From Gemmatimonadota bacterium (lineage in GTDB: Bacteria; Gemmatimonadota; Gemmatimonadetes; Gemmatimonadales; Gemmatimonadaceae), in NCBI GenBank assembly GCA_016714015.1, contig JADJNZ010000006.1, positions 392,351-456,350 on the forward strand: DNA of 64,000 bases. Direction: 5' to 3'. Under the pieces are notes generated by a model, which was given only the letters and a program-made list of their open reading frames with translations, was not told the DNA's origin and made no database searches. Below are positions 8,634-16,808 of the stretch, in pieces. Each line of letters begins with the position of its first letter. Positions within the stretch are counted from its first letter, which is position 1. Made by a program: the position numbers and the translations under genes.

Positions 8634-9425
8634 ATGACCCGACCGATCCTCGCAGGTGCCCTGCTCGCCCTCGCCGCGCTCGGCGCCGACGCCCAGGAGT
8701 CGAAGGAATGGAAGTGGAGCGGCCAGCTCGGCAGCGGCCGCACCGTGTACCTGCGCAACGTGAACGGCGAGGTGACCTTCGAGCAGGGCACCGGCCGCAC
8801 GGTGGAGGTCGTCGCCGAGAAGCGGTGGCGGCGCGGCGACCCGGATGACGTGCGCATCGAGGCGCGGCAGACCGGCGGTGGCAACGGCGACATCATCATC
8901 TGCGCGCTGTGGGGCGAGCGCTCCACCTGCGACGAGGATGGCTATCACGGCAACCGGGACGGCGAACGCAGCTGGGACCGCAACAACGACGTCTCGGTGC
9001 ACTTCACCGTCCGCATCCCCGCCGACGCACGCGTCAACGCCTCCACCGTGAACGGCGGGATGACCGTCGACGGCACGAGCGGCGACATCGAGGCGAACAC
9101 CGTCAACGGCAACGTCGAGGCGCGCTCGACCGCCGGACGCGTGGAGGCGAAGACGGTGAACGGCAGCATCACCGTGCGCACCACCGCCCGCAACACGAGC
9201 GACCTCGAGTACAGCACCGTCAACGGCTCGATCACCATCGAACTGGCCGAGGGGACGAACGCGAACGTGAACCTCTCGACGGTGAACGGGCGCATCCAGA
9301 CCGACTTCCCGCTCACCCTCGACGGCCAGATCAATCCCCGCCGCATCCGCGCCAAGATCGGGACCGGTGGCCCGATGATCCGCGCCGGCACCGTCAACGG
9401 CAGCATCCGGCTGCGGAAGCCGTAG
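8634..9425 (+). CDS. DUF4097 family secreted beta-strand repeat protein (copy 2)
   Basis: The 263-residue product has a signal peptide ending near GADAQ and the same repeat architecture, with TVNG in place of VSG (TVNGGMTVDGTSGDIEANTVNG spread over residues 139-160, TVNGSITV twice). A good Shine-Dalgarno GGAGGA lies eight bases before the ATG. An insert around residues 85-115 carries two cysteines (CALWGERSTC), which may form a disulphide. It is a tandem paralogue of the gene before it. Confidence 0.85.
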   Translation: MTRPILAGALLALAALGADAQESKEWKWSGQLGSGRTVYLRNVNGEVTFEQGTGRTVEVVAEKRWRRGDPDDVRIEARQTGGGNGDIIICALWGERSTCDEDGYHGNRDGERSWDRNNDVSVHFTVRIPADARVNASTVNGGMTVDGTSGDIEANTVNGNVEARSTAGRVEAKTVNGSITVRTTARNTSDLEYSTVNGSITIELAEGTNANVNLSTVNGRIQTDFPLTLDGQINPRRIRAKIGTGGPMIRAGTVNGSIRLRKP

Positions 9426-9498
9426 TCCGCGACGGCCCGCGCGGAAACCCCATCCTCGCGCGGGCCGTAGATTGGGGCATCCGCCACCGGAGCCTCGC

Positions 9499-10323
9499 AT
9501 GAACCGTCGTCCGTTCGTCGCGTCCCGCCTGTCGTCGCTCGTCGTCGCCGCCCTCGTCGTCGCGGGGTGCGACGACGAGCCGAAGGGACCGTTGCAGGTC
9601 CGCCAGAATGCCCTCGTGTGGGAGGGTGTGGTCCCGGCCGGCCAGACGGTCACCATCCGCGACTTCGCCGGCGACATCGAGGTCCGGCCGAGCGCCGACG
9701 ACACCGTCCGCGTGGTCGCGCGCCTCGAGTGGCGCGGCGGGGATCCCGACAAGTCGCTGCATCTCTCCGGCGCGACCGTCCCGACGGGCGCGCTCATCTG
9801 CGCGGTCTGGGGAGAGGGCAAGTGCACCGTCCAGGACTACTCGGCCAAGCTCGAGCTCGACGGCAACGACGCCAAGGTCTTCTTCACCGTCGATGTCCCC
9901 GCCGGGGTGCGCCTCGACCTGCAGAACATCTCCGGTGACATCGTCGCCGCCGCGACCGCGCCCGTCCAGGCCTCGACGATGAACGGTGACATCCGCGTCG
10001 TCACCGCCGTGGGCCCCGTGCAGGGCGAGACGCTCAACGGCAGCGTCGACATCCGCATGTCGTCGCTCGCGAACACCGACTCGATCTTCGCGAAGACGCT
10101 CAACGGCAACGCGTTCATCTACCTGCCGTCGCTCGACGATGCGGTCCTCGACCTCGGCGTCGCGAACGGGAGCGCGTCGAGCGCGTTCGCGCCGGCCGGC
10201 GTGAAGACGGAGGCGAAGAAGATCACCGGACGGATCGGCGCCGGGACGCGCGTGGTGCACGCGTTCTCGATCAACGGCGAGGTGGCGCTCCGGAAGCTGG
10301 GCGCGGACGGCACCGCCCCGTAG
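9499..10323 (+). CDS. DUF4097 family lipoprotein (copy 3)
   Basis: The N-terminus carries a lipoprotein signal with lipobox VVAGC, so Cys 24 or nearby would be lipidated. The 274-residue product shares the copy 2 features, including the paired cysteines (CAVWGEGKC) and the turns ISGDIVA, MNGDIRV and LNGSVDI. It therefore looks like a third, membrane-anchored member of the set. It lies 73 bases behind copy 2 and is closed by a strong hairpin just downstream. Confidence 0.85.
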   Translation: MNRRPFVASRLSSLVVAALVVAGCDDEPKGPLQVRQNALVWEGVVPAGQTVTIRDFAGDIEVRPSADDTVRVVARLEWRGGDPDKSLHLSGATVPTGALICAVWGEGKCTVQDYSAKLELDGNDAKVFFTVDVPAGVRLDLQNISGDIVAAATAPVQASTMNGDIRVVTAVGPVQGETLNGSVDIRMSSLANTDSIFAKTLNGNAFIYLPSLDDAVLDLGVANGSASSAFAPAGVKTEAKKITGRIGAGTRVVHAFSINGEVALRKLGADGTAP

Positions 10324-10337
10324 CGGATGCCGCGACG

Positions 10338-10368
10338 GCGAAGGCCCGGCCGATGGCCGGGCCTTCGC
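10338..10368. terminator. Bidirectional hairpin terminator between convergent genes
   Basis: GCGAAGGCCCGGCC, loop GAT, GGCCGGGCCTTCGC form a perfect 14-bp stem. It sits between the stop of the third DUF4097 gene and the stop of the minus-strand lipoprotein gene, so it can end both transcripts. Confidence 0.85.
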
Positions 10369-10374
10369 GCGCGA

Positions 10375-11427
10375 TCACGGCACTGCGGCCGGCCGCAGCA
10401 TCACGGCCTGTCCTCCGTATTGCCCCGCATACGTCCAGTTGAACGTGTGCGACCCGGCGACGCCGATGCGGACGTCGCCGTCCACCATGGCCGAGAAGGC
10501 ACCGGTCGCCGTCGCCTGCCGTGATGTCGCCCCGACACCCGCGGCGAAGCCGCTGTTGGTGGAGAAGAGATGCGCCCACGGCAGCGAGCCCGCGGCGTTC
10601 GACGTCACCGTGAGCGAGGCCGATCCGGCGGACCCCGCGCTCGTCGTCGCGATGCCGAACGGCGCGACCTGGTCCACGCCCGCATAGCTCGCGCAGGCGA
10701 CGGTCCAGTTCGCGCTCGCGGAGAGCGTCGCGATGAGGCGGCGCGTGCCGACCGTCGGGGCGACGAGCGAGTACGTCACCCAGTGGCGGCCGTCCGACGG
10801 CGCGTTGTAGTGCGTGCCGAGCGCCGCGAGCGCCTGCGCGCCGCCGCCGGCGCCGTCATCGAGCGCGATGCTCGTGGCCACGATCGGCGAGTCGAACGGT
10901 TCGACCGAGAGCACGCACATCAGCAGGCGGTTCGCGCCCGCGATGCTCACCGCGGGCAGCACGACGCTCGCACCGGTCCCGGTCGCCACCCCGTTCGCGA
11001 CGCGGAATGCGACACCGGCGCCCGTGGCGGTGAAGGTGACCGGGCTGCCGGTCAGACCGGCGACGGTCGCGGTGAGCGTGTTCTCCCCGGGGGTGCCGCC
11101 GAGCGTCCAGCTCCCGACCGCGGCGACGCCGTCCCCCGAGGTCGTTGGCGTCGCGCCGGTGACGGCGCCGCCACCGCTCGCGACCGCGAAGGTCACGGTC
11201 ACGCCGTTCACGCCGCGCCCGGAAGCATCGGTCACGCGCACCGACGGGAGCGTGGGCACTGCGGCGCCGGCGACGACCGCCTGCGCGTCCCCCGCGTTCA
11301 GCGTGATCTGCGTCGCCGGGCCGGGCGTCCCCGTCGCATCGCTGCAGGCACTCGCCCACAACACGAGACCCGCCAGCGCGGACCACGCCCCGATCCGCCG
11401 TCGCTCGTTCGATCGCTGCACCGACAT
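10375..11427 (-). CDS. Ig-like (Big-1 type) surface lipoprotein
   Basis: The ATG at 11425-11427 gives a 350-residue product with a lipoprotein signal (LVLWASAC). Residues 35-125 resemble a bacterial Ig-like Big-1 domain: VRVTDASGRGVNGVTVTFAV, then GGGAVTGATPTTSGDGVA and GSWTLGG. The rest is a beta-rich domain (VATSIALDDGAGGG, LIATLSASANWTV) of the sort found in secreted proteins of unknown binding partner. The protein is probably anchored in the outer membrane. Longer in-frame starts exist upstream but would bury the signal peptide. Confidence 0.8.
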   Translation of the reverse strand: MSVQRSNERRRIGAWSALAGLVLWASACSDATGTPGPATQITLNAGDAQAVVAGAAVPTLPSVRVTDASGRGVNGVTVTFAVASGGGAVTGATPTTSGDGVAAVGSWTLGGTPGENTLTATVAGLTGSPVTFTATGAGVAFRVANGVATGTGASVVLPAVSIAGANRLLMCVLSVEPFDSPIVATSIALDDGAGGGAQALAALGTHYNAPSDGRHWVTYSLVAPTVGTRRLIATLSASANWTVACASYAGVDQVAPFGIATTSAGSAGSASLTVTSNAAGSLPWAHLFSTNSGFAAGVGATSRQATATGAFSAMVDGDVRIGVAGSHTFNWTYAGQYGGQAVMLRPAAVP

Positions 11428-11459
11428 CCATCCCCCTGAATGATGAGAGCCGCGCACCC

Positions 11460-11741
11460 TCAGCCGACGATCCGTTCCGCCAGCGCGAAGTCCAGTTCGG
11501 TGATACCCCCCGAATCGTGCGTCGAGAGGAGGACGATCACGCGGTTGAATCGGATATCCAGGTCCGGATGGTGTCCGAGCGACTCGGCCGGAATCACGAG
11601 GGTCTGGGCGAACGCGACCGCCTCGGGGAAGCCGGCGAAGGTGAAGACGCGCCGGAGGGCATTTCCCTGACGCTGCCATCCGGTCAGGGCGGAGAGTCGG
11701 CGCTGGATCTCGAGATCGGACAGGACGGGGACGTGGCCCAT
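11460..11741 (-). CDS. 4a-hydroxytetrahydrobiopterin dehydratase (pterin carbinolamine dehydratase)
   Basis: The 93-residue product has the usual size and motifs of the family: WQRQGNALRRVFTFAGFPEAVAF near 20-42 and the active-site run GHHPDLDIRFNRVIV near 55-69 (the family has [EN]-x-x-x-HHP). The enzyme dehydrates 4a-hydroxy-tetrahydropterin to recycle the cofactor of aromatic amino-acid hydroxylases, and is also a frequent stand-alone housekeeping gene. No phenylalanine hydroxylase gene is in the window. Confidence 0.88.
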   Translation of the reverse strand: MGHVPVLSDLEIQRRLSALTGWQRQGNALRRVFTFAGFPEAVAFAQTLVIPAESLGHHPDLDIRFNRVIVLLSTHDSGGITELDFALAERIVG

Positions 11742-11866
11742 GGCGGCTCCGGTGTTCGGGGGGAGTGCACCGGGATCGGCTCCGGCGTGAAGTGGCGGGC
11801 CGTTCGGCTTACGTTCAAGCTTATGCAGCGTCCAACCCCCAGTCAGGTCCTCGAGCCCCACTCTTC

Positions 11867-12307
11867 GTGAACGCACAGGAATCGCTCTCGCTCCTCCGCC
11901 GCGGTCTCCTCGTGCTGTTGATGATCGGGGCCGCCGGCCTCATCGGCGAGCTCGTGCTGCTCGAGCACTACGAGGACACCCCGCAGTTCGTCCCCTTCGG
12001 GCTCCTCACGCTCACGCTCGTCGTCACCACGTGGCATTGGGTCTCCGGCTCGCGCACCAGCCTGCGCGCCCTGCAGGCCGTCATGCTGCTGCTCGTCGCC
12101 GCCGGCCCCATCGGCATGTTCCTCCATCTCCGCGGCAACTTCGAGATGGAACGCGAGTTCGACCCGAGCCTGCTCGGCCTCGACCTGTGGCTCGCGGTCA
12201 TCCGCGGCGAGGCGCCGACACTCGCGCCCGGCACCCTCGTCCAGTTCGGACTCCTCGGCCTGCTCTACGCCTACAAGCACCCCGCCCTCTCCTCCAAGGA
12301 CCCTTGA
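11867..12307 (+). CDS. Hypothetical membrane protein, four predicted helices
   Basis: Chosen from a GTG; the frame is open upstream but that part overlaps the promoter side of the pterin dehydratase gene. The 146-residue product has hydrophobic segments near 9-27, 42-60, 67-86 and 125-138. I recognise no domain. It ends one base before the ATG of the secreted helix-hairpin-helix protein, so the two are surely co-transcribed and may work together. Confidence 0.65.
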   Translation: MNAQESLSLLRRGLLVLLMIGAAGLIGELVLLEHYEDTPQFVPFGLLTLTLVVTTWHWVSGSRTSLRALQAVMLLLVAAGPIGMFLHLRGNFEMEREFDPSLLGLDLWLAVIRGEAPTLAPGTLVQFGLLGLLYAYKHPALSSKDP

Positions 12308-12308
12308 G

Positions 12309-12944
12309 ATGCACACCTTCCGTTCCCGCGCGCGCCTCGCGCTCAGCGCCCTCGTCCTCTCCGCCGCGCCCCTCCTCGCGCAGGTGGGCAAGCCGGTCAC
12401 GATCAAGGACGCGAACACCGCCGCCGAGGCCGACCTCGCGACGATGCCGCACGTCACGCCGGCGCTCGCGAAGGAACTCGTCGCCGCGCGCCCCTTCGCG
12501 AGCATGACCGCGTTCGACGCCTTCCTCGCCCCGAAGCTGACGAAGGAACAGCGCGCGGAACTCTATCCGAAGCTCTGGGTCCACATCGACCTCAACGGCG
12601 CCTCCCGCGAGGAGATCGCCCTCATCCCGGGCATGGGCCCGCGCATGATCCGCGAGTTCCTCGAGTACCGCCCCTACGCGAACATGGGCGTCTTCCGCCG
12701 CGAGATCGGCAAGTACGTGAACGCCGACGAGGTCGCGCGCCTCGAGCAGTACACCTTCGTCCCGATGGACCCGACGACCGCCAGCGACGAGGACCTCATG
12801 ACGATCCCCTCGTTCGGCCCGCGCATGCTCCGCGAGTTCAAGGAGTACCGCCCCTGGACCGGCCCGGAACACTTCCGCCGCGAGATCGGCAAGTACGTGA
12901 ACGCCAAGGAGGTCGGGCGGCTGGAGCGGTTCTTGAGGTTCTGA
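12309..12944 (+). CDS. Secreted protein with three helix-hairpin-helix (ComEA-like) repeats
   Basis: A signal peptide (cleavage near LLAQ) precedes three repeated units. They start at IKDANTAAEADLATM (residue 33), IDLNGASREEIALIPGMGPRM (96) and MDPTTASDEDLMTIPSFGPRM (155). Units two and three share FRREIGKYVNA. Each holds the helix-hairpin-helix pattern seen in ComEA, which binds DNA in the periplasm during uptake. Here the export signal plus the repeats suggest a periplasmic DNA- or surface-binding role, but no other competence gene is near. Length 211 residues. Confidence 0.75.
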   Translation: MHTFRSRARLALSALVLSAAPLLAQVGKPVTIKDANTAAEADLATMPHVTPALAKELVAARPFASMTAFDAFLAPKLTKEQRAELYPKLWVHIDLNGASREEIALIPGMGPRMIREFLEYRPYANMGVFRREIGKYVNADEVARLEQYTFVPMDPTTASDEDLMTIPSFGPRMLREFKEYRPWTGPEHFRREIGKYVNAKEVGRLERFLRF

Positions 12945-12954
12945 GACGGAGCGC

Positions 12955-12986
12955 AGAAGGTGGAAGGTGGAAAGTGGAAAGCAGAA
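12955..12986 (+). repeat. Purine-rich dispersed intergenic repeat (AGGTGGAAGG type), copy 1
   Basis: The run AGAAGGTGGAAGGTGGAAAG, then TGGAAAGCAGAA, sits in the 158-base gap after the helix-hairpin-helix gene. A near-identical element in opposite orientation lies at 48661-48690. Further along (about 13060-13095) is a second short repeat of CCCGCAYCC type. Confidence 0.7.
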
Positions 12987-13102
12987 CACGGATGCAAATG
13001 ACCGAAGCGGGGCGAGGCGCCAAGGCGCCCCGCCCCGCTTCCCGCACTACGTATCGCATCTCCCGCATCCCGCACCCCGCACCCCGCATCCCTCCCCTCG
13101 CA

Positions 13103-13519
13103 TCACGGCCGAGAAGCCGGCGCCTCACACAGATACCGAAGCGCAACACCGGAGAAGTTCGAGTTGAAGACCGGCCCATACCCCGGCACCCGCGGCGTCC
13201 GCTTCTCGAAGACCGTCCCCTTCGCCTCATCATGCCAGATGATCGTCTCCTTCACCGCCACCTGCCGCTCCCGGCACCGGAACATCGCCACCGCGCGCGA
13301 CCCCGTGATCGGCCCCTTCGGCGTCGCCTTCGGCGTCGCATAGACCACCCGCACCGTCGCCGACACCACCGAGTCCGTCCGCACGATCGTCGCCGGATTC
13401 ACGTACACCTTGTTCCCATCCGACGTCGTCCCGATCTCCCGCCACCGCTGCGCCTCCGCGCGCGTCGAGACGAGAGCGAGCGACCACACCAGCGCGAGGG
13501 TCCGAAGCAGGTTCCGCAT
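13103..13519 (-). CDS. Secreted protein resembling the surface-adhesin E family
   Basis: A signal peptide (residues 1-23, ending TRAEA) is followed by a compact domain of about 110 residues: WREIGTTSDGNKVYVNPATI, TVRVVYATPKA, and a pair of cysteines (MFRCRERQ and RYLCEAP). This layout matches the surface-adhesin protein E-like domain found in small periplasmic proteins of unknown function. It is the last gene of a minus-strand group with a zinc-ribbon protein and an MFS transporter. Confidence 0.65.
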   Translation of the reverse strand: MRNLLRTLALVWSLALVSTRAEAQRWREIGTTSDGNKVYVNPATIVRTDSVVSATVRVVYATPKATPKGPITGSRAVAMFRCRERQVAVKETIIWHDEAKGTVFEKRTPRVPGYGPVFNSNFSGVALRYLCEAPASRP

Positions 13520-13537
13520 GGGCCGAGGGGAAGAGGG

Positions 13538-13744
13538 TCAGATCTCGATGAGCCGCACCACGCGATGCCCGCAGGTGCCGCACTTGCCGATGAGCGCGAG
13601 GTCCTTGCCGCGGATCTCACCCTCCAGGAGCTCGAAGTGCCGCGTGGTGAGACAGTGCGCGCAGAAGCCGCTGTCGAGCAGCTTGGCGCGTGTCGCCTCC
13701 GGGACCTGGTCCCAGATCGACTGGGCCTCCACCGTGAACGTCAT
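13538..13744 (-). CDS. Small zinc-ribbon protein
   Basis: This 68-residue protein carries two CxxC knuckles, CAHC near residue 28 and CGTCG near 55, a classic zinc ribbon. It has no signal peptide, so it is cytoplasmic. The function is unknown. It lies 37 bases downstream of the MFS transporter gene and 18 bases upstream of the adhesin-E-like gene, so the three probably share a transcript. Confidence 0.75.
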   Translation of the reverse strand: MTFTVEAQSIWDQVPEATRAKLLDSGFCAHCLTTRHFELLEGEIRGKDLALIGKCGTCGHRVVRLIEI

Positions 13745-13781
13745 CGCGCCTCCTGGATTGTGGGTGCTGCGCCCCGCCCTG

Positions 13782-15017
13782 CTACGATGCCTGCGCCGTG
13801 ACCGCCGCGCCAGTGCGTCCCGGACGCGTCGTGCGCATGGCGAGCGCGCCGGCCGTGGCGAAGAGCACCGACGCGATGAGGAACGGCAGGCCGGGCAGGT
13901 GCCAGCGCGCACCATCGCGGATGGCCCACGCGAACGCCGCCGTGAAGAGCCCCGGTCCGAGCATCCCGGCGATCCCCATCAGGCTGCTGTTCGCGCCCTG
14001 CACCCGTCCCTGCTCCGACGGGCCCACGCGCTGCGAGATCAGGCCGAGGAGCGACGGGTTGAAGAACCCCGCCGGCGCGTAGCAGACCGCCCCCAGCCAG
14101 AACACCGGCACCGTGCCGGCGATGCCATAGAGGAAGAACCCGAGCGTGCCGAAGGTCGCGCCGATCGCGAGCGCGCGGCGCTCGCCCAGCCGCTTCACGA
14201 AGGGACGCACCAGTCCCCCCTGCACGATGACGTTCGCGACCCCCACGAGCGCGAGCGCGTAGCCGACCTGCTTGGCGTCCCACTGGAGCACGTGTCCCGC
14301 CCAGAGCACGAAGACGCTCGGGAAGACGGTGTGCCCCAGGCTGTACAGGAAGCTCGTCGTCGCGAGGCCGAGCAGCTCGGGGTGTCCCTTGAGCAGCTGC
14401 AGCGAGCCCACCGGGTTGGCGCGACCGAGGTCGAACGGCGCGCGCTTCTCCGGGGGGAGCGACTCCGGCAGCACGAAGAAGCCGTAGAGCGCGTTCACGA
14501 TCGCGAGGGCCCCCGCGACGTAGAACGGGAGGCGCGGATCCTGGGCGCCGAGGAGTCCGCCCACCGCCGGCCCCACGATGAACCCGAATCCCCACGCCGC
14601 GCCCACCATCCCGAAGGCCCCGGCGCGCTTCTCCGGCGGGGTCACGTCCGCGATGTACGCCGTCGCGGTCGCGAACCCGGCCGCGGTCATCCCGCTCAGC
14701 ACCCGGCCCACGAAGAGCCACAGCAGGCTCGGCGCGAGCGCCATGAGGAAATAGTCGAGGCCGAGGCCGAGGATGGACAGCAGCAGCACCGGCCGCCGAC
14801 CGAAGCGATCCGACAGTGCGCCGAGGAGCGGCGAGCACACGAACTGCATCCCGGCCCAGGTGGTCCCGAAGATCCCGTACCACTCCGCGGCGCGCGCCGT
14901 GTCGCCACCGAGGAAGCCCTTGATGAGCTGCGGGAGCACCGGGATGACGATCCCGAAGGCCACGATGTCCAGCACCAGCGACACGAAGATGAAGGCGAGG
15001 GCGGCGCGGCGTGGCAC
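13782..15017 (-). CDS. MFS efflux transporter, tetracycline-resistance (TetA-like) type
   Basis: About 411 residues with twelve predicted membrane helices. The signatures of drug:H+ antiporters of the 12-helix TetA family are present: GALSDRFGRRPVLLLS in the loop between helices 2 and 3, and GPAVGGLLG (motif C, antiporter motif) in helix 5. The start is set at a GTG so that the protein opens with PRRAALAFIFVSLVLDIVAFGIVIPVLP, the first helix; a TTG 45 bases further up is possible. Substrate unknown. It is divergent from the Rieske gene. Confidence 0.85.
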   Translation of the reverse strand: MPRRAALAFIFVSLVLDIVAFGIVIPVLPQLIKGFLGGDTARAAEWYGIFGTTWAGMQFVCSPLLGALSDRFGRRPVLLLSILGLGLDYFLMALAPSLLWLFVGRVLSGMTAAGFATATAYIADVTPPEKRAGAFGMVGAAWGFGFIVGPAVGGLLGAQDPRLPFYVAGALAIVNALYGFFVLPESLPPEKRAPFDLGRANPVGSLQLLKGHPELLGLATTSFLYSLGHTVFPSVFVLWAGHVLQWDAKQVGYALALVGVANVIVQGGLVRPFVKRLGERRALAIGATFGTLGFFLYGIAGTVPVFWLGAVCYAPAGFFNPSLLGLISQRVGPSEQGRVQGANSSLMGIAGMLGPGLFTAAFAWAIRDGARWHLPGLPFLIASVLFATAGALAMRTTRPGRTGAAVTAQAS

Positions 15018-15087
15018 GGCGGGTCGGTGCTGGGGTAACGTCTGGTGGTGGACGGCGTCCAATATGCAACCGGAACACGGAGCGTGA

Positions 15088-15636
15088 ATGTCGGACCGGC
15101 ACGAAGCGCACTCGCACACGACCTCGGCCGCGGCGCCTGACGCCTGCGGACATGACTGCGACCACGACACCGGCCGCCGCGGCTTCCTGCGCGACGGGCT
15201 CATGGCGGTGGCGGCGCTGACCGCGATCGCCGGCGGCGCGGCTCCCCTCCACGCGATGGCGCGCGACTACGCGTCCGGCCTCGCCGCGCTCGGGACCGTC
15301 ACCTTCGCCGTCCCCGCCGCCGACGGCGCGACGATCGACCGCGCGAACAAGCTCATCCTCGTCCGGTATCGCGGCATGGTGCACGCGTTCGGCCTCGAGT
15401 GCCCGCACCGCGGCACCATGGTGCAGTGGGAGGCGGCGAACAACCGCTTCTACTGCCCCAAGCACAAGAGCACCTTCCAGCCGGAAGGCACGCGCATCCA
15501 GGGGAAGTCGCCGCGGAGCCTCGACCGCTACCCGGTCCGGCTCGAGGGCGGGAAGGTCGTGGTCGACACGACGACCGCGATCGACATCGAACGCGACGCG
15601 GCCGGCTGGGCCGCCGCCGGGGTGAAGGTCGCCTGA
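15088..15636 (+). CDS. Tat-exported Rieske [2Fe-2S] protein
   Basis: The 182-residue product has a twin-arginine signal (RRGFLRDGLMAVAALTAIAGG, residues 30-50). The Rieske cluster ligands are CPHRG near 108 and CPKHK near 126 (C-x-H then C-x-x-H). The spacing is that of Rieske ferredoxin-like proteins rather than of the bc1 subunit. It would act in the periplasm as an electron carrier. A His/Cys-rich stretch (CGHDCDHD) precedes the signal and could bind metal. No partner oxidoreductase is adjacent. Confidence 0.85.
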   Translation: MSDRHEAHSHTTSAAAPDACGHDCDHDTGRRGFLRDGLMAVAALTAIAGGAAPLHAMARDYASGLAALGTVTFAVPAADGATIDRANKLILVRYRGMVHAFGLECPHRGTMVQWEAANNRFYCPKHKSTFQPEGTRIQGKSPRSLDRYPVRLEGGKVVVDTTTAIDIERDAAGWAAAGVKVA

Positions 15637-15644
15637 GCGGGAGG

Positions 15645-15682
15645 GGTCGCCGGCACGCGGTCAGTCCGCGGTGCCGGCGACC
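15645..15682. terminator. Bidirectional hairpin between the Rieske and ornithine cyclodeaminase genes
   Basis: GGTCGCCGGCACGCGG pairs with CCGCGGTGCCGGCGACC across the five-base loop TCAGT, with one bulged G. The hairpin covers the stop codon of the minus-strand gene and lies nine bases after the Rieske stop. Confidence 0.75.
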
Positions 15683-16767
15683 TCCTTCTCCACCGCCGTG
15701 CGCAGGATGCTCATGAAGTCCTGCGCATTGGTCACCACCCCCACTGCCTGGTGCGTGCCGCGGTCCTTGAGCTTGCTCACGAGGAACTCGCTCGCATCGA
15801 CGCAGATCGTCGGCAGTTCGCGCAGCTCGCCGGTCGCATCCTCGTAGTACGCTGGGAGCATGTTCCCCACCGCGATCGAGTGGAGCGCCGTCGCGATCAT
15901 CACCGCCATCGTCGCCTTGATCGTGTGCTGGCGCGTCGCGTTCTGCGCCTCGACGTTGTCGGTGAACACACCCGGCAGCGGACCGTCGTCGCGGATCGAT
16001 CCGCCGAGGACGTAGGGCACCCCCTCCACCACGCAGGCGTGCATGATGCCGCCCGTGATGATCTCGTCGGCGACCGCGGCCTCGATCGACCCGGCGCGGC
16101 GGACGGCGTTGATCGCCCGCATGTGGGCCGCGTGCCCGCCCACCGTCGGGTCGCCCTCGCTCGTCATCCCCAGCGTCGTGCCGACGATGTTCGCCTCGAT
16201 GTCGTGCACCGCGACCGCGTTCCCCGCGAGCAGCGCCTGCGCGTAGCCGTTGCGGATGAACCAGACGAGGTTGTCGCGCGCGCGCGAGTGGACGAGCGCG
16301 GGCCCCGTCACCCACAGCACGTAGCCGCCGCGGCGCTTCTCCTCGACCAGCATCCGCGCGATCTGTCGGTAGTCGATGGGCTTCTCGCGCGAGACCTGGC
16401 TGCTCATGAAGTGGAAGTCGCCGTGCGCCCCCGCCTCGCCCGCGAATCCCGACGCGTGCACCAGCACGCCCTCGCTCCCGTCCTCGGCGCTCCCCAACAC
16501 GATCTCGTCACCGCGCTTCACGCGACGCCCCTCGCGCACACACCAGGTGCCGTCCGCGCCGCGGACGAGCACGCCGTCCATCCGCGGCTCGCGCGGCATC
16601 GTCCAGCGACCGTCCGCCCCCTTCACGTAGGTCGGGAGGTTGGTGGTCGCGAAGAAGCCATCGGGGAGCACGCCGTCGCGGTCGGCGACCTGGGTGCGCG
16701 CCGCGGGCGCGGCGACGAGGTCGGCGCGCGTGAGGTCGGGCGGGACGTAGCGGATCGTCTCGGGCAT
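15661..16767 (-). CDS. TIGR00300 (LOR/SDH domain) protein, probable ornithine cyclodeaminase
   Basis: The 368-residue protein has motifs I associate with the TIGR00300 family: MTSEGDPTVGGHAAHMRAIN near 213, VLGGSIRDDGPLPGV near 266 and CVDASEFLVSKLKDRG near 333. From memory, a methanogen member of this family was shown to be an ornithine cyclodeaminase, and related domains occur in cyanobacterial ArgZ/AgrE proteins. The gene follows arginase by 41 bases on the same strand. That supports conversion of ornithine to proline and ammonia here. It is not related in sequence to the classical Mu-crystallin type ornithine cyclodeaminase. The substrate is inference. Confidence 0.72.
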   Translation of the reverse strand: MPETIRYVPPDLTRADLVAAPAARTQVADRDGVLPDGFFATTNLPTYVKGADGRWTMPREPRMDGVLVRGADGTWCVREGRRVKRGDEIVLGSAEDGSEGVLVHASGFAGEAGAHGDFHFMSSQVSREKPIDYRQIARMLVEEKRRGGYVLWVTGPALVHSRARDNLVWFIRNGYAQALLAGNAVAVHDIEANIVGTTLGMTSEGDPTVGGHAAHMRAINAVRRAGSIEAAVADEIITGGIMHACVVEGVPYVLGGSIRDDGPLPGVFTDNVEAQNATRQHTIKATMAVMIATALHSIAVGNMLPAYYEDATGELRELPTICVDASEFLVSKLKDRGTHQAVGVVTNAQDFMSILRTAVEKEVAGTAD

Positions 16768-16808
16768 GGATGGTGCTCGGGGACGCGCGGTGGGCCGCGC
16801 GACCGGGG

